Of a DNA stretch of 64,000 nt, positions 10,001 to 18,359 are shown piece after piece; within the stretch, counting starts at the first letter, position 1, and each line of letters starts with the position of its first letter. Origin of the DNA: Ktedonobacteria bacterium brp13. Lineage in GTDB: Bacteria; Chloroflexota; Ktedonobacteria; Ktedonobacterales; Ktedonobacteraceae. The position numbers and the translations under genes are program-made. The DNA lies in contig AP024096.1 of assembly GCA_015099395.1 (NCBI GenBank), forward strand, positions 7,481,485 through 7,545,484. Direction: 5' to 3'. The notes under the pieces are model-generated. The model had not been told where the DNA came from. It saw only the letters and a list, made by a program, of their open reading frames with translations, and did not search any database.

Positions 10001-11047
10001 GTGCGCCGAGCAGTAGCGGAAGCGTTGGGGAAGCAGGGGGAGCGCGCACAACTAGAAGTTCTGGAGGGGATGCTGCAAGATAGTCATGCGGATGTGCGCC
10101 GTGCCGTGGTGGTAGTCTTGGGGAAACAAGGGGAGCGTGCGCGGTTAGAAGCCCTGGAGGGGATGCTGCAAGATACTAACGAGGGAGTGCGTAGTGCAGC
10201 GGTGGCAGCGTTGGGGAAACAGGGAGAGCGTGTGAGACTGGATGTATTGGAGGGGATGCTGCAAGACGAGGATCGGGTAGTGCGCCGTGCGGCAGTGGCA
10301 GCGTTGGGGAAGCAGGGGGAGCGTGCGCCCTTAGACGTTTTGGAGGGGCTACTGCAAGATGCTAATGAGGATGTACGCAGTGCGGTGGTGGAAGCATTGG
10401 GGAAACAGGGGGAGCGTGTGTCCCTGGCGATACTGGAAGGGATGCTGCAAGACGCTGCTGCGTATGTGCGTCGTGCAGCGGTGGCAGCGTTGGGGAAGCA
10501 GGGAGAGCGTGTGCCTCTGGCAGCCCTGGAGGGTATGCTACAAGATGCTGCTGCGGATGTGCGCCGTGCAGCGGTGGGGGCGTTGGAGGAGCAGGGAGAG
10601 CGTGTGAAGAGGCATGTTTTTGTAAATGCCTTGAAGGATACCAGCGAAGATGTCAGGATTGCTGCTGTACAGGCTTTGAACAGTAGCTACCCGGATGTTT
10701 TGGATGAGCTTATGCCGGATGTACGAGAAACAGTGGAGACTGGCGTCTGTGTGGGTGAGGTGTTGTGTACGCCAATGCTTACGCACTGCGCAGAGATGCT
10801 TGGGAATTTGAAGCTGGCACGGCCTGATCTCCTGACGTTTTTGACCGATCTGTTGGATCATCCGTACTGGGAGACGCGGCTGGCGGCTATCCGTGCATTG
10901 GGCGAAATCCGGCGCAATATTCCTGATTGGGCTATCAAACGGCTGATGGAGATGCGTCTGGATGCGAGTCTGGGCAGAGCCGCCTGGGCAGCCGATGCCG
11001 CACTGGCCGAAATTCTTTCGTTGGAGACGGGCATCGAAGACGACTAA
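7100..11047 (+). CDS. NACHT ATPase with a long HEAT-repeat array
   Basis: The protein has about 1,315 residues from ATG 7100; an upstream in-frame TTG at 7055 lacks a ribosome site. Order of parts: an unassigned N-terminal segment of ~105 residues, a NACHT NTPase (Walker A GTPGTGKT near 111-118, Walker B-like FVALDSLDE near 200-208, GSRFTEYKGGQF sensor region), a helical linker, then 18 recognisable 31-residue PBS-lyase/HEAT repeats of the form VRRAAVEALGKQGERVPLE. A short unrelated AT-rich stretch interrupts them near repeat 11. NACHT STAND proteins act as oligomerising sensors in bacterial anti-phage immunity and signalling, with the repeats as the sensing part. A defence role here is inferred from architecture. 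Confidence 0.88.
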   Translation: MKQNEIRLQYLDAVFQRYSSVTLPLGTTESLSLQAIFQPLALRHEPLAAEDLPFEQRRLLLGERDDDDNANSFAGSGQQRAKREGAMQAVVAEHGEEALARSPQRRVVILGTPGTGKTTTLKYLVSRYAEKAQYDEHAPLPIFLSLAELAQSGKSLQYYLHDVVANLHIEPSYADVLWQAIAEGNAFVALDSLDEVSPALRARMIDLVNYWAGEAGNTWLVGSRFTEYKGGQFKAGSFSEWELLPLSPPLRSALAEKLFAELQKSGSFSSSPLSSSVFLAALEAHPNAASWGQNPLLLSLAAIVYVKTGALPASRVILYQEVIEAVLASREKDTLRRKQLLQVFSRLAFWLYQRKGRTFTYDDILLFLDQEQRRSIAEQLFSSGLLDVVAHETYGFRHQTFQEYLVAIELAANMTSEDQDTQQEWFTFAWDKRMYSRWSEILRMTAGIISQSPDVQSQTLLERWFVALLAQRESPEGDLGDLGLMLVIKSLSELNTLLEQPVRIGMQLEQQVVALWLKEQVDAARHQRYERVRRLSALGGEIGLLSHGWTDEIFEQLRVCIRDRDDAVSNFAQSALDALGKYAPLEPLVSMLQDADMRVRHAVVEALGKQGERVRLEVLEGMLQDADASVRRTVVEVLGEQGERAPLEVLEGLLQDTDEDMRYAVVEALGKQGERVPLTVLERMLQDAAVYVRSAAVEALGKQGERVPLDVLEGMLQDVDGDVRNTVVEVLGEQRERVRLEVLEGMLQDADEGVRSAAVAALGKQGERVRLEVLEGMLQDSHANVRRDVVAALGEQGERVPLEVLERMLRDASGVVRRAAVEVLGKQGERVPLEVLEGMLRDASGVVRQAAVEVLGKQGERVPLEVLEGMLQDEAWLVRRTAVAALGKQSERVRLEVLEGLLQDSSWSVRSAAVTLMYKASHTVLQMDKVITYRNMDSAIKIFLIKLLTNRDVPLILQKFKNDAEPSVRRAVAEALGKQGERAQLEVLEGMLQDSHADVRRAVVVVLGKQGERARLEALEGMLQDTNEGVRSAAVAALGKQGERVRLDVLEGMLQDEDRVVRRAAVAALGKQGERAPLDVLEGLLQDANEDVRSAVVEALGKQGERVSLAILEGMLQDAAAYVRRAAVAALGKQGERVPLAALEGMLQDAAADVRRAAVGALEEQGERVKRHVFVNALKDTSEDVRIAAVQALNSSYPDVLDELMPDVRETVETGVCVGEVLCTPMLTHCAEMLGNLKLARPDLLTFLTDLLDHPYWETRLAAIRALGEIRRNIPDWAIKRLMEMRLDASLGRAAWAADAALAEILSLETGIEDD
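8870..10606 (+). repeat. 93-bp tandem repeat array encoding HEAT units
   Basis: The unit is 93 bases and encodes 31 residues. GGGAAGCAGGGGGAGCGTGT-type and GAGGGGATGCTGCAAGA-type blocks recur nearly unchanged, while the codons just after them vary. About 9850-9990 holds non-repetitive AT-rich sequence. High identity between units makes the array prone to expansion, contraction and assembly collapse. Confidence 0.9.
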
Positions 11048-11060
11048 CGGATTGCCTTCT

Positions 11061-11469
11061 CCTCAACAGATGTTACTAACAATTGTTAATGCCCCACATT
11101 GAACAGCGTGTACGCTGCATCGGAAAGCAAAGATAAAGGAAGCATGAAGCAGAACGAAATACGCCCACAGTATTTAGCCGCTGTCTCTCAGCGCTATAGC
11201 AGTGTGACATTACCGCTAGGAACGACCGAGTCCCTCTCGCTGCAAGCTATCTTTCAGCCACTCGCCTTGCGCCATGAACCGCTTGCCGCAGAAGACCTTC
11301 TGTTTGAGCAGCGGCGTTTGCTACTTGGAGAGCGCAACGATGACGACAATTCCAACTCTGTTTCGGGAAGTGAGCAACAACGATCGAAACGTGAGGGAGC
11401 GCAGCAAGCAGTCGTGGCCGAACATGGAGAAGAGGCGCTTGCGCGTAGCCCTCAGCGTCGTGTCGTTAT
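11061..11469 (+). repeat. Duplicate of the NACHT gene 5' region
   Basis: This 409-bp segment matches 7017-7425 closely, including the palindrome, the leader and the first ~125 codons. Similarity stops abruptly just before the Walker A codons, where the sequence changes to CCCACGTGATGCGC. The promoter at 6912 is outside the copied part. Confidence 0.9.
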
Positions 11470-11479
11470 CCCCACGTGA
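11144..11479 (+). pseudogene. Truncated NACHT gene copy (N-terminus only)
   Basis: From ATG 11144 the frame reads MKQNEIRPQYLAAVSQRYSS, matching the start of the intact NACHT protein with scattered substitutions. It ends at RRVVIPT and a stop, exactly where the P-loop should begin, so no ATPase or repeats remain. The break point lies in a 20-mer shared with the end of the HTH pseudogene at 13831-13850, which suggests recombination or transposase-linked rearrangement. A short product could still be made but no function is evident. Confidence 0.8.
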
Positions 11480-11619
11480 TGCGCAACGAGCTGGCAACAA
11501 GCAGACAGAAAAAAAGAAACGAGAGTTCGCTCAAAGAAAAAAGATGGAGGCAGGGAAGATAGCAAAACAGAGATGAATATCAATGAAAGGTATTCGGGGA
11601 GTAGAAGGTATCTGGGAAG

Positions 11620-13850
11620 AGCAGACAAGCAGTAAAAAAGAGTTACGCAGCGGTCACGAGGCCACAGTGTAAATACTGAGCAAGAGAAGGTGGAAGTCCA
11701 TGGATCGTCACCTTCAGTGGAGCCGCCTGGGGTCGGCGGGCATTGCGATCCATGCGCTCATTCCAACACAGACGCCAATGTGCCCGTTGTGCTCTGGTTT
11801 GCACAGAATCAGACGGAGTCTCCAGGATCTCTTCGGGGCTTTCAGAGCCAAAGGGAAGGGTAACGGTTTGTGTACGCAGCAAACGCATCCATCGACGACG
11901 GAGCTGACAGCGAGGCCAATCGCCCCAGAGGATTGGGTCAAGCGTGAGGAGAGGGGGTGGGAGGGGAGGCTCGGCCACCATCAACGAAGCTTCAACAGGG
12001 TGAGAAGGAGGCTGATCCGAAGTGGATGCGGAGGCTTTGATGGGCCAAAAGACAGCACTGACTTGCCGTGGCTTGAGCGTCGTCGCGGATTCTTGGCACT
12101 GTGCTCGAAGAGGACAAGGACGGCAATGGCACGCACGAGCACCGTAGACGATACGTAGAGAACCGTTGCGCTCAGGTCTGCGCTCTTGCACCGTTAAGGG
12201 ATGACCCGTTGGACAACGTAAGGTTCCATCGGGTTGGAGCAGAAAGTCTGCTCCGGCAAAACCCTTGGTGAACGATCGGTGAGCCCATCGGGGAGGTCCA
12301 TACAAAGGAGGCTCGTTGGAGGGCTCAACGGTCGGTTGATGAGCAGGTTCAGTGATGGGCTCAATGATCGGTTGATGAGCAGGGTTGTTGGTTTGAACCG
12401 GAGCAAATTCGGTGAAACGCATGGGCGATGGGGAGAGATGCGATCCAAGATCGAGACGAAGATTCCAGAGCCACTGATTGACGATTTGCCAAAATTCTTG
12501 GCCGCATGCGGTGCGAGAGCACCAACGATCAGGGTCTTGTTCCTGATCTTCATCGGAAAGGACCGTCTCAAATGAGCCGCGATGCAGATACAAATCAAGC
12601 ACATCTGCACAAGTGAAGGCGGGGAGCGGTGCGGTCGTGAGAAACAATTCATACACCGTCTCCGCTCGCAAGACGCCAATCGGCGGTTTGTCAGCCGAGA
12701 GAGCTGGGTGGGTCGCAACAATCAAACGAACAGGAGGTCCAGTGGGACTCAAGGCGATGTTGGGACAATCGAAAAGGGCACGCTGTGTTCCACTCTCGGG
12801 ATGAGTCGTGTGAGCATCTGGCGGTAGGGTGAGACGGGCGGCAACAGCCGGCAGATCAAGCAAACCGTAGTCTTTGCACCGCGCGATGACTCCCACCCCG
12901 GACAAGAGAATTTCGATGAGAACCGCTCTGGTGCCATACAATCCGTCTAAGCGAACCAGGATGTGAGAGAGTGGCAGACAAAGCGCGCCCGCATAGCTGG
13001 TAATTGCATCACATGCACGAGCCAATTCTCCCCGGTAATCCCCATTCCCCACTCCGCTGAAGGTCCCTAACCAGTGGTGGGAGTGAGCTTGCAGGACCGT
13101 CGTGCGGGTCCGAGCCATCTCTCCTCGTTTGCGCCCGAGATACGCAGGAGCGCAGACCCGGTCAAAGCGTCGATGAGGAGGGGGAAGTTCGGGAAGGGAC
13201 GGCAGCGCTCGTTGTCGTGCGGCTTGTTTGGTGCCATCAATGTCGACAATCAGCCAATGATGACCCAGACGATCCCACAATCCACCTGGTGGAAAGGTCT
13301 GAGCCGTTCGAACCACGAGATCCTCTTGAAAAAGCATGCGTAATGCCTCGACGGATGGTTGATCCAAAGCGGCAAGAAAGCGACTGAACGTGGAGCGATG
13401 AGGTAAGGAGTGCCGATTGAAGAGGGCCATGAAGGGTGAGGCAAACGGGTTCAGCCGCTCGTAAAATGCCAGAAGCGTTGGTTCACCACTCACCGCATAT
13501 CCCAGGAGCACGCCGACAAAGTCAATGACCTCATAGGTGCCGAATCTTGCGCGTGCAAAACGGACCCGCTCTTCAATGGCTTGCAGCATCCCGGATGTCA
13601 TCAAGACCTGTGCCACGATGGCGACTTCTGCAAACCAGCAGGGAAGAGTAGGAAGGGATTCTGGTGCAATTTGAATGTCTACCGAAGCATGTGTCATACT
13701 ACCTTGGTATCCTCCTTAGTTAGGAAATGATGTTTTTTCACCCTTCTAAGGAGACACATTTTTCTCTTTTTTTACAAGCGTTTTCCATCTTTCGCTTGCA
13801 TTCTCTTCATTACTGCTTGTCTGCTGTCATCTCGTTGCGCATCACGTGGG
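11620..13850. repeat. Inverted repeats flanking the transposase
   Basis: AGCAGACAAGCAGTAA at 11620-11635 is perfectly inverted at 13810-13825. CCCACGTGATGCGCAACGAG at 11471-11490 is perfectly inverted at 13831-13850. On the right side both lie inside the last codons of the HTH pseudogene. The left side therefore looks like a diverged copy of that gene's 3' end in opposite orientation. Confidence 0.6.
11643..13697 (-). CDS. DDE transposase with C-terminal Cys-rich region
   Basis: The 684-residue protein starts at ATG 13697 behind AAGGAGGATACC. The likely DDE triad is VDIDGTKQ, VRLDGLYGT and the YLHRGSFE motif, the last being the YxxRxxxE signature of IS4-like and IS1182-like transposases. A C-terminal part carries CPTGHPL and a CHCRPCPLRAQC cluster as in IS1182-type enzymes. 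A low-complexity stretch near residues 440-460 repeats an NxPAHQPxxEP unit. The termini were not resolved; inverted matches at 11471-11490/13831-13850 and 11620-11635/13810-13825 flank it. It separates the truncated NACHT copy from the HTH pseudogene. Confidence 0.85.
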   Translation of the reverse strand: MTHASVDIQIAPESLPTLPCWFAEVAIVAQVLMTSGMLQAIEERVRFARARFGTYEVIDFVGVLLGYAVSGEPTLLAFYERLNPFASPFMALFNRHSLPHRSTFSRFLAALDQPSVEALRMLFQEDLVVRTAQTFPPGGLWDRLGHHWLIVDIDGTKQAARQRALPSLPELPPPHRRFDRVCAPAYLGRKRGEMARTRTTVLQAHSHHWLGTFSGVGNGDYRGELARACDAITSYAGALCLPLSHILVRLDGLYGTRAVLIEILLSGVGVIARCKDYGLLDLPAVAARLTLPPDAHTTHPESGTQRALFDCPNIALSPTGPPVRLIVATHPALSADKPPIGVLRAETVYELFLTTAPLPAFTCADVLDLYLHRGSFETVLSDEDQEQDPDRWCSRTACGQEFWQIVNQWLWNLRLDLGSHLSPSPMRFTEFAPVQTNNPAHQPIIEPITEPAHQPTVEPSNEPPLYGPPRWAHRSFTKGFAGADFLLQPDGTLRCPTGHPLTVQERRPERNGSLRIVYGARACHCRPCPLRAQCQESATTLKPRQVSAVFWPIKASASTSDQPPSHPVEASLMVAEPPLPPPLLTLDPILWGDWPRCQLRRRWMRLLRTQTVTLPFGSESPEEILETPSDSVQTRAQRAHWRLCWNERMDRNARRPQAAPLKVTIHGLPPSLAQYLHCGLVTAA

Positions 13851-14693
13851 CCACGCGGGATTGCAATGTTGCCGCCGCTTGCTCCAAATGGGAGATCGTC
13901 AAGTGCGGCGTGATGCCGAGATGCAGTTTGTACTCGCGATAGTGCGCGCAGCGACACGCCTGCCAGGAGCGCGTCGGACCTCCCTGCTTGGAGACACGGT
14001 AGGCGCTCAGTAGGCGCTCAAACGACCCTGTTGGCCCACAAAACGAAACGAGGCCAACGAAGCCAACCAATCAAACCACGCTGGTGAGTCCGGCAGCAGG
14101 GACAACTCCCCTTCTTGTGGACTGATGATGACATAGCGGCCCTGTGCTCCATATTCGACGAGAGGAAGCATGTGCGTCCGTGCTCGCAGTTCTGCTGGCA
14201 GAGGCTGCCAGCCTTGGGCTTGAGGTGCTTCTTGCGCCTGTGTTCCCCTCTCGTTTGCGTCCAGGGGGCTTGGCTGATTCCCCTCCATCGTGTGGAGCAG
14301 AGGCTCCACGAGGGCGATCTGCCGTTGCTGTTGCTGGACCAGGAGCAGTGCGAGGTGGGTCAGGTGGTCGCACACGGTGGCAAGCCTGCCCTCCAGTTGA
14401 GTCAGTTTCTGCTGCAACATCGCAGCTTCTTCTGAGCGAGGTGGGGACAGCTCACCTCCCTGGAGAAGCGTTGCCTCGCGCTGCGCTTCTCCGCTCGGAT
14501 CAGCTGGAGGGGTAATCGGGCGACGATACAAGACGGCCAATTGATAGATCTGCTCCAGCGTCAAGAGCTTGAGGCGGCTATCAGTCGGCGGGTTTGTTGG
14601 CTCGATGCTTGCTTCCGCGAGCCAGTGCCGTAAGGTCTTGGGATCAACCCCAAGCAGTTGACAGCACAGGGTGAAAGGAAAGGTTGCGTTCAT
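13810..14693 (-). pseudogene. HTH/coiled-coil protein gene broken by an 11-bp duplication
   Basis: The start is ATG 14693 behind a strong AAGGAGG. The N-terminus (FTLCCQLLGVDPKTLRHWL) is a MerR/excisionase-type helix-turn-helix. A coiled coil (about 95-150) and a C-terminal WFDWLASLASFRFVGQQGRL domain follow. In this frame the protein stops right after GRLSAY. The continuation (SAYRVSKQGGPTRSWQ to VAHVMRNEMTADKQ) is present in another frame down to 13810. The cause is visible: TAGGCGCTCAG/TAGGCGCTCAA at 14000-14010 and 14011-14021 are tandem. Removing one copy restores a single frame of about 290 residues. DNA binding is inferred. Confidence 0.8.
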
Positions 14694-14806
14694 GAAACCT
14701 CCTTGTGAGAAAACCGGGAAAACAGGGGGAGTTCCCTGGGAATACGCTGGGAATATCCAGGGACCTCCTCCAATACGCTTGCGGTGCCTCCAGACAGCAC
14801 CGCATG

Positions 14807-16156
14807 TTATCCTGCCTGGAGGCGACGTTGGGTATGGTAATAGCTGGCCCGACTGCGGTGGCACCATCGCCACCACGACCAGGCCAACAACAACGGGACG
14901 TTGTGAGGATGAGGCCAGATCAGTTGTCCGAGCAGGTGACACACTTCAGGCCGAGTCAGTGGAAGCAGGAGGCTCTCCTGTTCGCTCGTCTGAGTGGCTG
15001 GATCTCGTGCACAGATCCCGGTCAGAAATGCCAGGGCGAGGAGGACAAGCGTCACGTGCCGGTACCACGCGGTCCAGGTCCGCACCTCATACTGATCAAG
15101 CCCCAGACTTTTGCCAGTTTCAAAATCCTCTTCAATGTGCCAACGCGCGCCAATCGCTTCGACCATCTGGGAAAGCGAGGTCCCCTTTGGCCCAAAGACG
15201 AAGTAATAGCTTTTGTCCGTCAGATCAGTCAGACTGCGACGAATGAGCAACCAATGCTGCCCATCCTCCTCGCAGCCATGTAACATCGGCAGACAGGCCC
15301 AATCAAACCAGCGTGGCCCCTTGGTCCCGCTGCCCATCGAGAGCTGCTGCCAATCCTGGGCTTGGAGCAAGCGCGCTTCGGCTTCTGCTACGGTCATGCG
15401 TTGACGCCCATCAGCAGTCTGGATCTCGATGGGTTCGGTGCAGCGCACTGCCAGCACATAGGACATGCGACGCTGTTCGAAGTCGTCGCGCAAGTCTTGA
15501 TTGCTGCCATAGACCGTATCGGCCACGATCCAGCGGATCGGGATCTGCGCCTGGAAGACCCGTTCAACCATGATCCTTGCGAACTCACACTTTGTGTGAA
15601 AATGCGTCGTCTCGGGAATCCCCGCCTCACGACAACGTTGTGGGTCGTTGAACCAACGCTTGGGGATGTAGAGTTCGCGATCGAGCAAGGTGTGTCCAGA
15701 TGTTGTGACGTAGGAGAGGAAGACGCCGACTTGACAGTTCTCACGCTGTTTGGTCGTGCCACAGTACTGACGGGCGACACCGGCTGATTTTGTGCCGCGT
15801 TTGGGAAAACCGGTCTCATCAATGACCAAAATGGCATCTTGATCGCCGAGCTGTTCGAGGACATACGTATGCAAGTCGTCACGCACCAGATCGGCATCCC
15901 AGACAGCCCGAGCAAGCAAACGCTGCATCCCATCGGGGCGAGTTTCCCCGGCATGCTCAGCGATCTGCCAACTATTCTTGCGCGGGATATCACTGAGGAT
16001 GGCTTGCAGGTAAGCCAGAACACGCTGAGAGGGTTCTGGCCGGGCAAAGCGAGGTGCAATGCGGGCATGCAGACGCTCTAATTCTTGGGTCCATTGCACG
16101 ACATCAGTGATGGTGGTCTTGGTTTCCTGTGGTATGGTAGGAGCGTGATGCTTCAT
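14807..16156 (-). CDS. IS701-family transposase
   Basis: The 449-residue protein is full length for the IS701 group. Catalytic residues are seen at ILVIDETGFPKRG, WIVADTVYGSN and WHIEEDFETGKS. The last motif, followed by GLDQYEVRTWTAWYRH, is characteristic of the family. The start ATG 16156 follows a run with GAAGGGGATG. Terminal repeats were not identified. It lies directly upstream of the HTH pseudogene in the same orientation, with 113 bases between them that show no gene. Confidence 0.92.
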   Translation of the reverse strand: MKHHAPTIPQETKTTITDVVQWTQELERLHARIAPRFARPEPSQRVLAYLQAILSDIPRKNSWQIAEHAGETRPDGMQRLLARAVWDADLVRDDLHTYVLEQLGDQDAILVIDETGFPKRGTKSAGVARQYCGTTKQRENCQVGVFLSYVTTSGHTLLDRELYIPKRWFNDPQRCREAGIPETTHFHTKCEFARIMVERVFQAQIPIRWIVADTVYGSNQDLRDDFEQRRMSYVLAVRCTEPIEIQTADGRQRMTVAEAEARLLQAQDWQQLSMGSGTKGPRWFDWACLPMLHGCEEDGQHWLLIRRSLTDLTDKSYYFVFGPKGTSLSQMVEAIGARWHIEEDFETGKSLGLDQYEVRTWTAWYRHVTLVLLALAFLTGICARDPATQTSEQESLLLPLTRPEVCHLLGQLIWPHPHNVPLLLAWSWWRWCHRSRASYYHTQRRLQAG

Positions 16157-16314
16157 CCCCTTCTTCTTTCACATGGACGACTCTGGATTTTGAATAGACA
16201 TAGACAGAGTGTCACATCGTGCCAAGGAAGGGAATGAAGCTTTTTGCTTCTTCTCGAATCTCTTCTTGCTGGGGTTAAAAGTGCGGCTGTAGTGGAGCAG
16301 CAACCACCTTCTGC

Positions 16315-16634
16315 TCTCGGTGTTTTAAAGGAGAGGTGGCCGGAACTTGGAGTGAACCCTTTTGTTTCCTAGGGCATGAGAGGAAGTACGTCTCTTCGAC
16401 GCGTGCAGATGAGCACGCATATGTCCCTGCAACATGTTACTCCTGAGTGTGGCTGCCGAAGATGAGTGTGCATCAGCGATCTTTTTTCAGGAAGTCACTA
16501 TGACGAAAAAGAGTGCATGTATGATGTGGCTCGCATCTCTTTTTCGGCAGATCCCCATTTCGCGTCTTCTTTTGTGTATGACGATCATCCTCCTGTCTCT
16601 CTCTCGTCTCCCTCAATTCTCGACCGACTTCCTC
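16315..16634 (+). repeat. Direct repeat A, copy 1
   Basis: About 320 bases match 17836-18179 at roughly 80%, with shared blocks such as CTCTTTTTCGGCAGAT and CAGGAAGTCAC. A short frame starting MTKKSACMMWLASLF runs through it but its counterpart in copy 2 stops after 14 codons, so it is probably not a conserved gene. The whole 16,157-16,629 stretch otherwise holds nothing recognisable. Confidence 0.7.
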
Positions 16635-16833
16635 GTCCCAACTGCTGCCCGAAGGTGACGATCGCACCTGCTGCTATTAAAGCAGTACACAGAAACACTT
16701 TCCGAAGATTCTCCCAGCGTTTGTTGTGGGCGCTCACATTGGTGTCGTCGGTGAACATGACCATGATCACGTAGGCGGCGATTATGAGTCCAGCGATGGT
16801 CAAGCCTACCGTAGCGGCATCCGATTGCAGATT
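16630..16833 (-). pseudogene. Decayed copy of the VirB2-like gene
   Basis: The frame reads NLQSDAATVGLTIAGL on through DDTNVSAHNKRWENLRKV to TFGQQLG, nearly identical to residues 15-82 of the intact protein encoded at 2288-2548. The first 14 codons and the stop are replaced by unrelated sequence, and one Ala codon is deleted. Fusion to flanking DNA leaves a longer open frame without a proper start. Confidence 0.85.
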
Positions 16834-16842
16834 CTTTTCATG

Positions 16843-16870
16843 GAGGGTGCATGATTTGCCATGCACCCTC
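16843..16870. repeat. Perfect hairpin (11-bp stem)
   Basis: GAGGGTGCATG and its exact inverse CATGCACCCTC are separated by 6 bases. It sits exactly where homology to the VirB2-like gene ends and next to the foldback element at 16875-16993. No T-run follows, so a terminator role is doubtful. Confidence 0.6.
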
Positions 16871-16874
16871 TTAC

Positions 16875-16993
16875 AAGGACACCATCTCGAATGTTGTGTA
16901 ATGGTGCAGAGCAGAAAAACGGGAAGCCAGGCCAGACCTAGCTTCAACCTCTTCCCGTTTCTGTCACTACACAAAAATCGGCATGGTGTCCTT
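16875..16993. repeat. 119-bp foldback element
   Basis: Three nested inverted pairs occur in register: AAGGACACCAT/ATGGTGTCCTT at the tips, TTGTGTA/TACACAA inside, and AAACGGGAAG/CTTCCCGTTT around a central loop. TTACAAGGA occurs at both outer edges (16871-16879 and 16992-17000). This looks like a small non-coding transposable element or a structured RNA. Confidence 0.6.
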
Positions 16994-17115
16994 ACAAGGA
17001 TTGCTGAACTACATGAACCCTCTAATAGATCTCAATAAATTTGTGTCTCATCATCAAGAGTATCTTCTGGTGATTTTACACTGAAGAACCTGCCTCCGAT
17101 ACGCTAGATGTAACG

Positions 17116-17394
17116 CTACCTAGGCCGGTCACATTGCTTACAGGATGTACAGGACTCATTTGGAACTGCGTACTGTTGTTGTGCATGTCTTTTCGCTTCC
17201 TCAAGCGTCGAAGCGAAAAATTTTGGATAGTTGTTGGGATCGTTTGTGTTAAGGGTAGACCTACATATTTCAGCTAAATGTGCAAGATTATGTGCTTTCG
17301 CACTTCGTTGGCCAAGCCATACATTAACCAGGTATCCTTCTTTCACGTTGTTCATGTAGTGCTCAAAATTTTGCAAGGTGATATCGTCGATCAT
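17116..17394 (-). CDS. Small hypothetical protein with C-terminal Cys cluster
   Basis: The start ATG 17394 follows AGAAGGA with 8-base spacing and gives 92 residues. The protein is soluble, with EHYMNNVKEGYLVNVWLGQRSA near the N-terminus and CTSCKQC at the C-terminus, a possible metal-binding end. I do not recognise a family. It stands alone between repeat copies. Confidence 0.55.
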   Translation of the reverse strand: MIDDITLQNFEHYMNNVKEGYLVNVWLGQRSAKAHNLAHLAEICRSTLNTNDPNNYPKFFASTLEEAKRHAQQQYAVPNESCTSCKQCDRPR

Positions 17395-17835
17395 AATAGC
17401 TATCCTTCTTTCTGCTTTGCTAGCTAAAAGGCACAATACATCTTCTGGTCAGAATCACGCTAACAGACCAAAAGAGATTGGAGGAGCACGAATAGAACAA
17501 AGCGAGGGATTAGCAGAACATACCGAGGAAGCGAAGTTGATGGAAACAGGCGATATGCAAGATATAAAAGCTTGGGCACTAATTTGGGACACGACCTTCT
17601 CCTCGCAGTTCGGTAGAAACCGAAGCTCGCAAAGAGTAGGTCCGCCACTTGCCCTCACTCACACATCCGAGAAACTCGTTGTGGTTGTTGTTTTGACCTT
17701 ACTCCAAATTTTTTGATAGTTTGTTACCCATCTAATTAGGTAGTAGCAGCAAGAAGGGTAACGGAGAGTGAGTCCGTGCCGTATATTGATCATATCACAG
17801 ATCGAACAAATGTGGCAAGAAAATGTTGGCTCACT

Positions 17836-18179
17836 TCTCGGTGTTTTGGAGGAGAGGTGTCAGGATCTGTGCCCTTTTGTTTCCTAGAGCACGAGAAGAA
17901 GCACGTCTCTTCAGCGCGTGCAGATGAGCGCGCATATGCACCCGCAACATGTCTCGCCTGAAGTGTGACTGCTGAAGATGAGTGGGCACCATTGGTCTTC
18001 TTTCAGGAAGTCACCATGACGAAAAAAAGTGAGCACATGATGCGTCAACGTGCCTCATAGGCTGGATGTGGCTCGCATCTCTTTTTCGGCAGATCTCCAT
18101 TTCGTGTCCTGCTTTTCTTCATGAAGACCCTGCTCCTGTCTCCCTCTCACGTCTCTCTTGATTCTCGACTGACTTCCTC
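17836..18179 (+). repeat. Direct repeat A, copy 2
   Basis: It is about 80% identical to 16315-16634, with a ~30-base insertion after the ATGACGAAAAAAAG block. It lies about 180 bases upstream of the gene at 18360 and may include that gene's leader. The rest of 17,395-18,359 shows no supported gene. Confidence 0.7.
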
Positions 18180-18359
18180 TGTGCTCTCGCAGACACTTTG
18201 GTACAGTACGCGTAGTCCTAGCGTTTAGGGCACGTATATCATCCATCGCAGAGACATTTGGAGGCATGCTTCTCTGGCGATGGTGAAAACCTTCGTCATG
18301 GACATCCTCAGGACAGATGCAGTGCGGTGTGTGAGAGAAAGAAAGAAGAGGGACCTTCC

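Noticed and set aside
14694..14942. N-terminal extension of the HTH pseudogene
   Set aside because: It overlaps the 3' end of the IS701 transposase frame and its intergenic region. The ATG at 14693 has a strong AAGGAGG and the HTH starts there.
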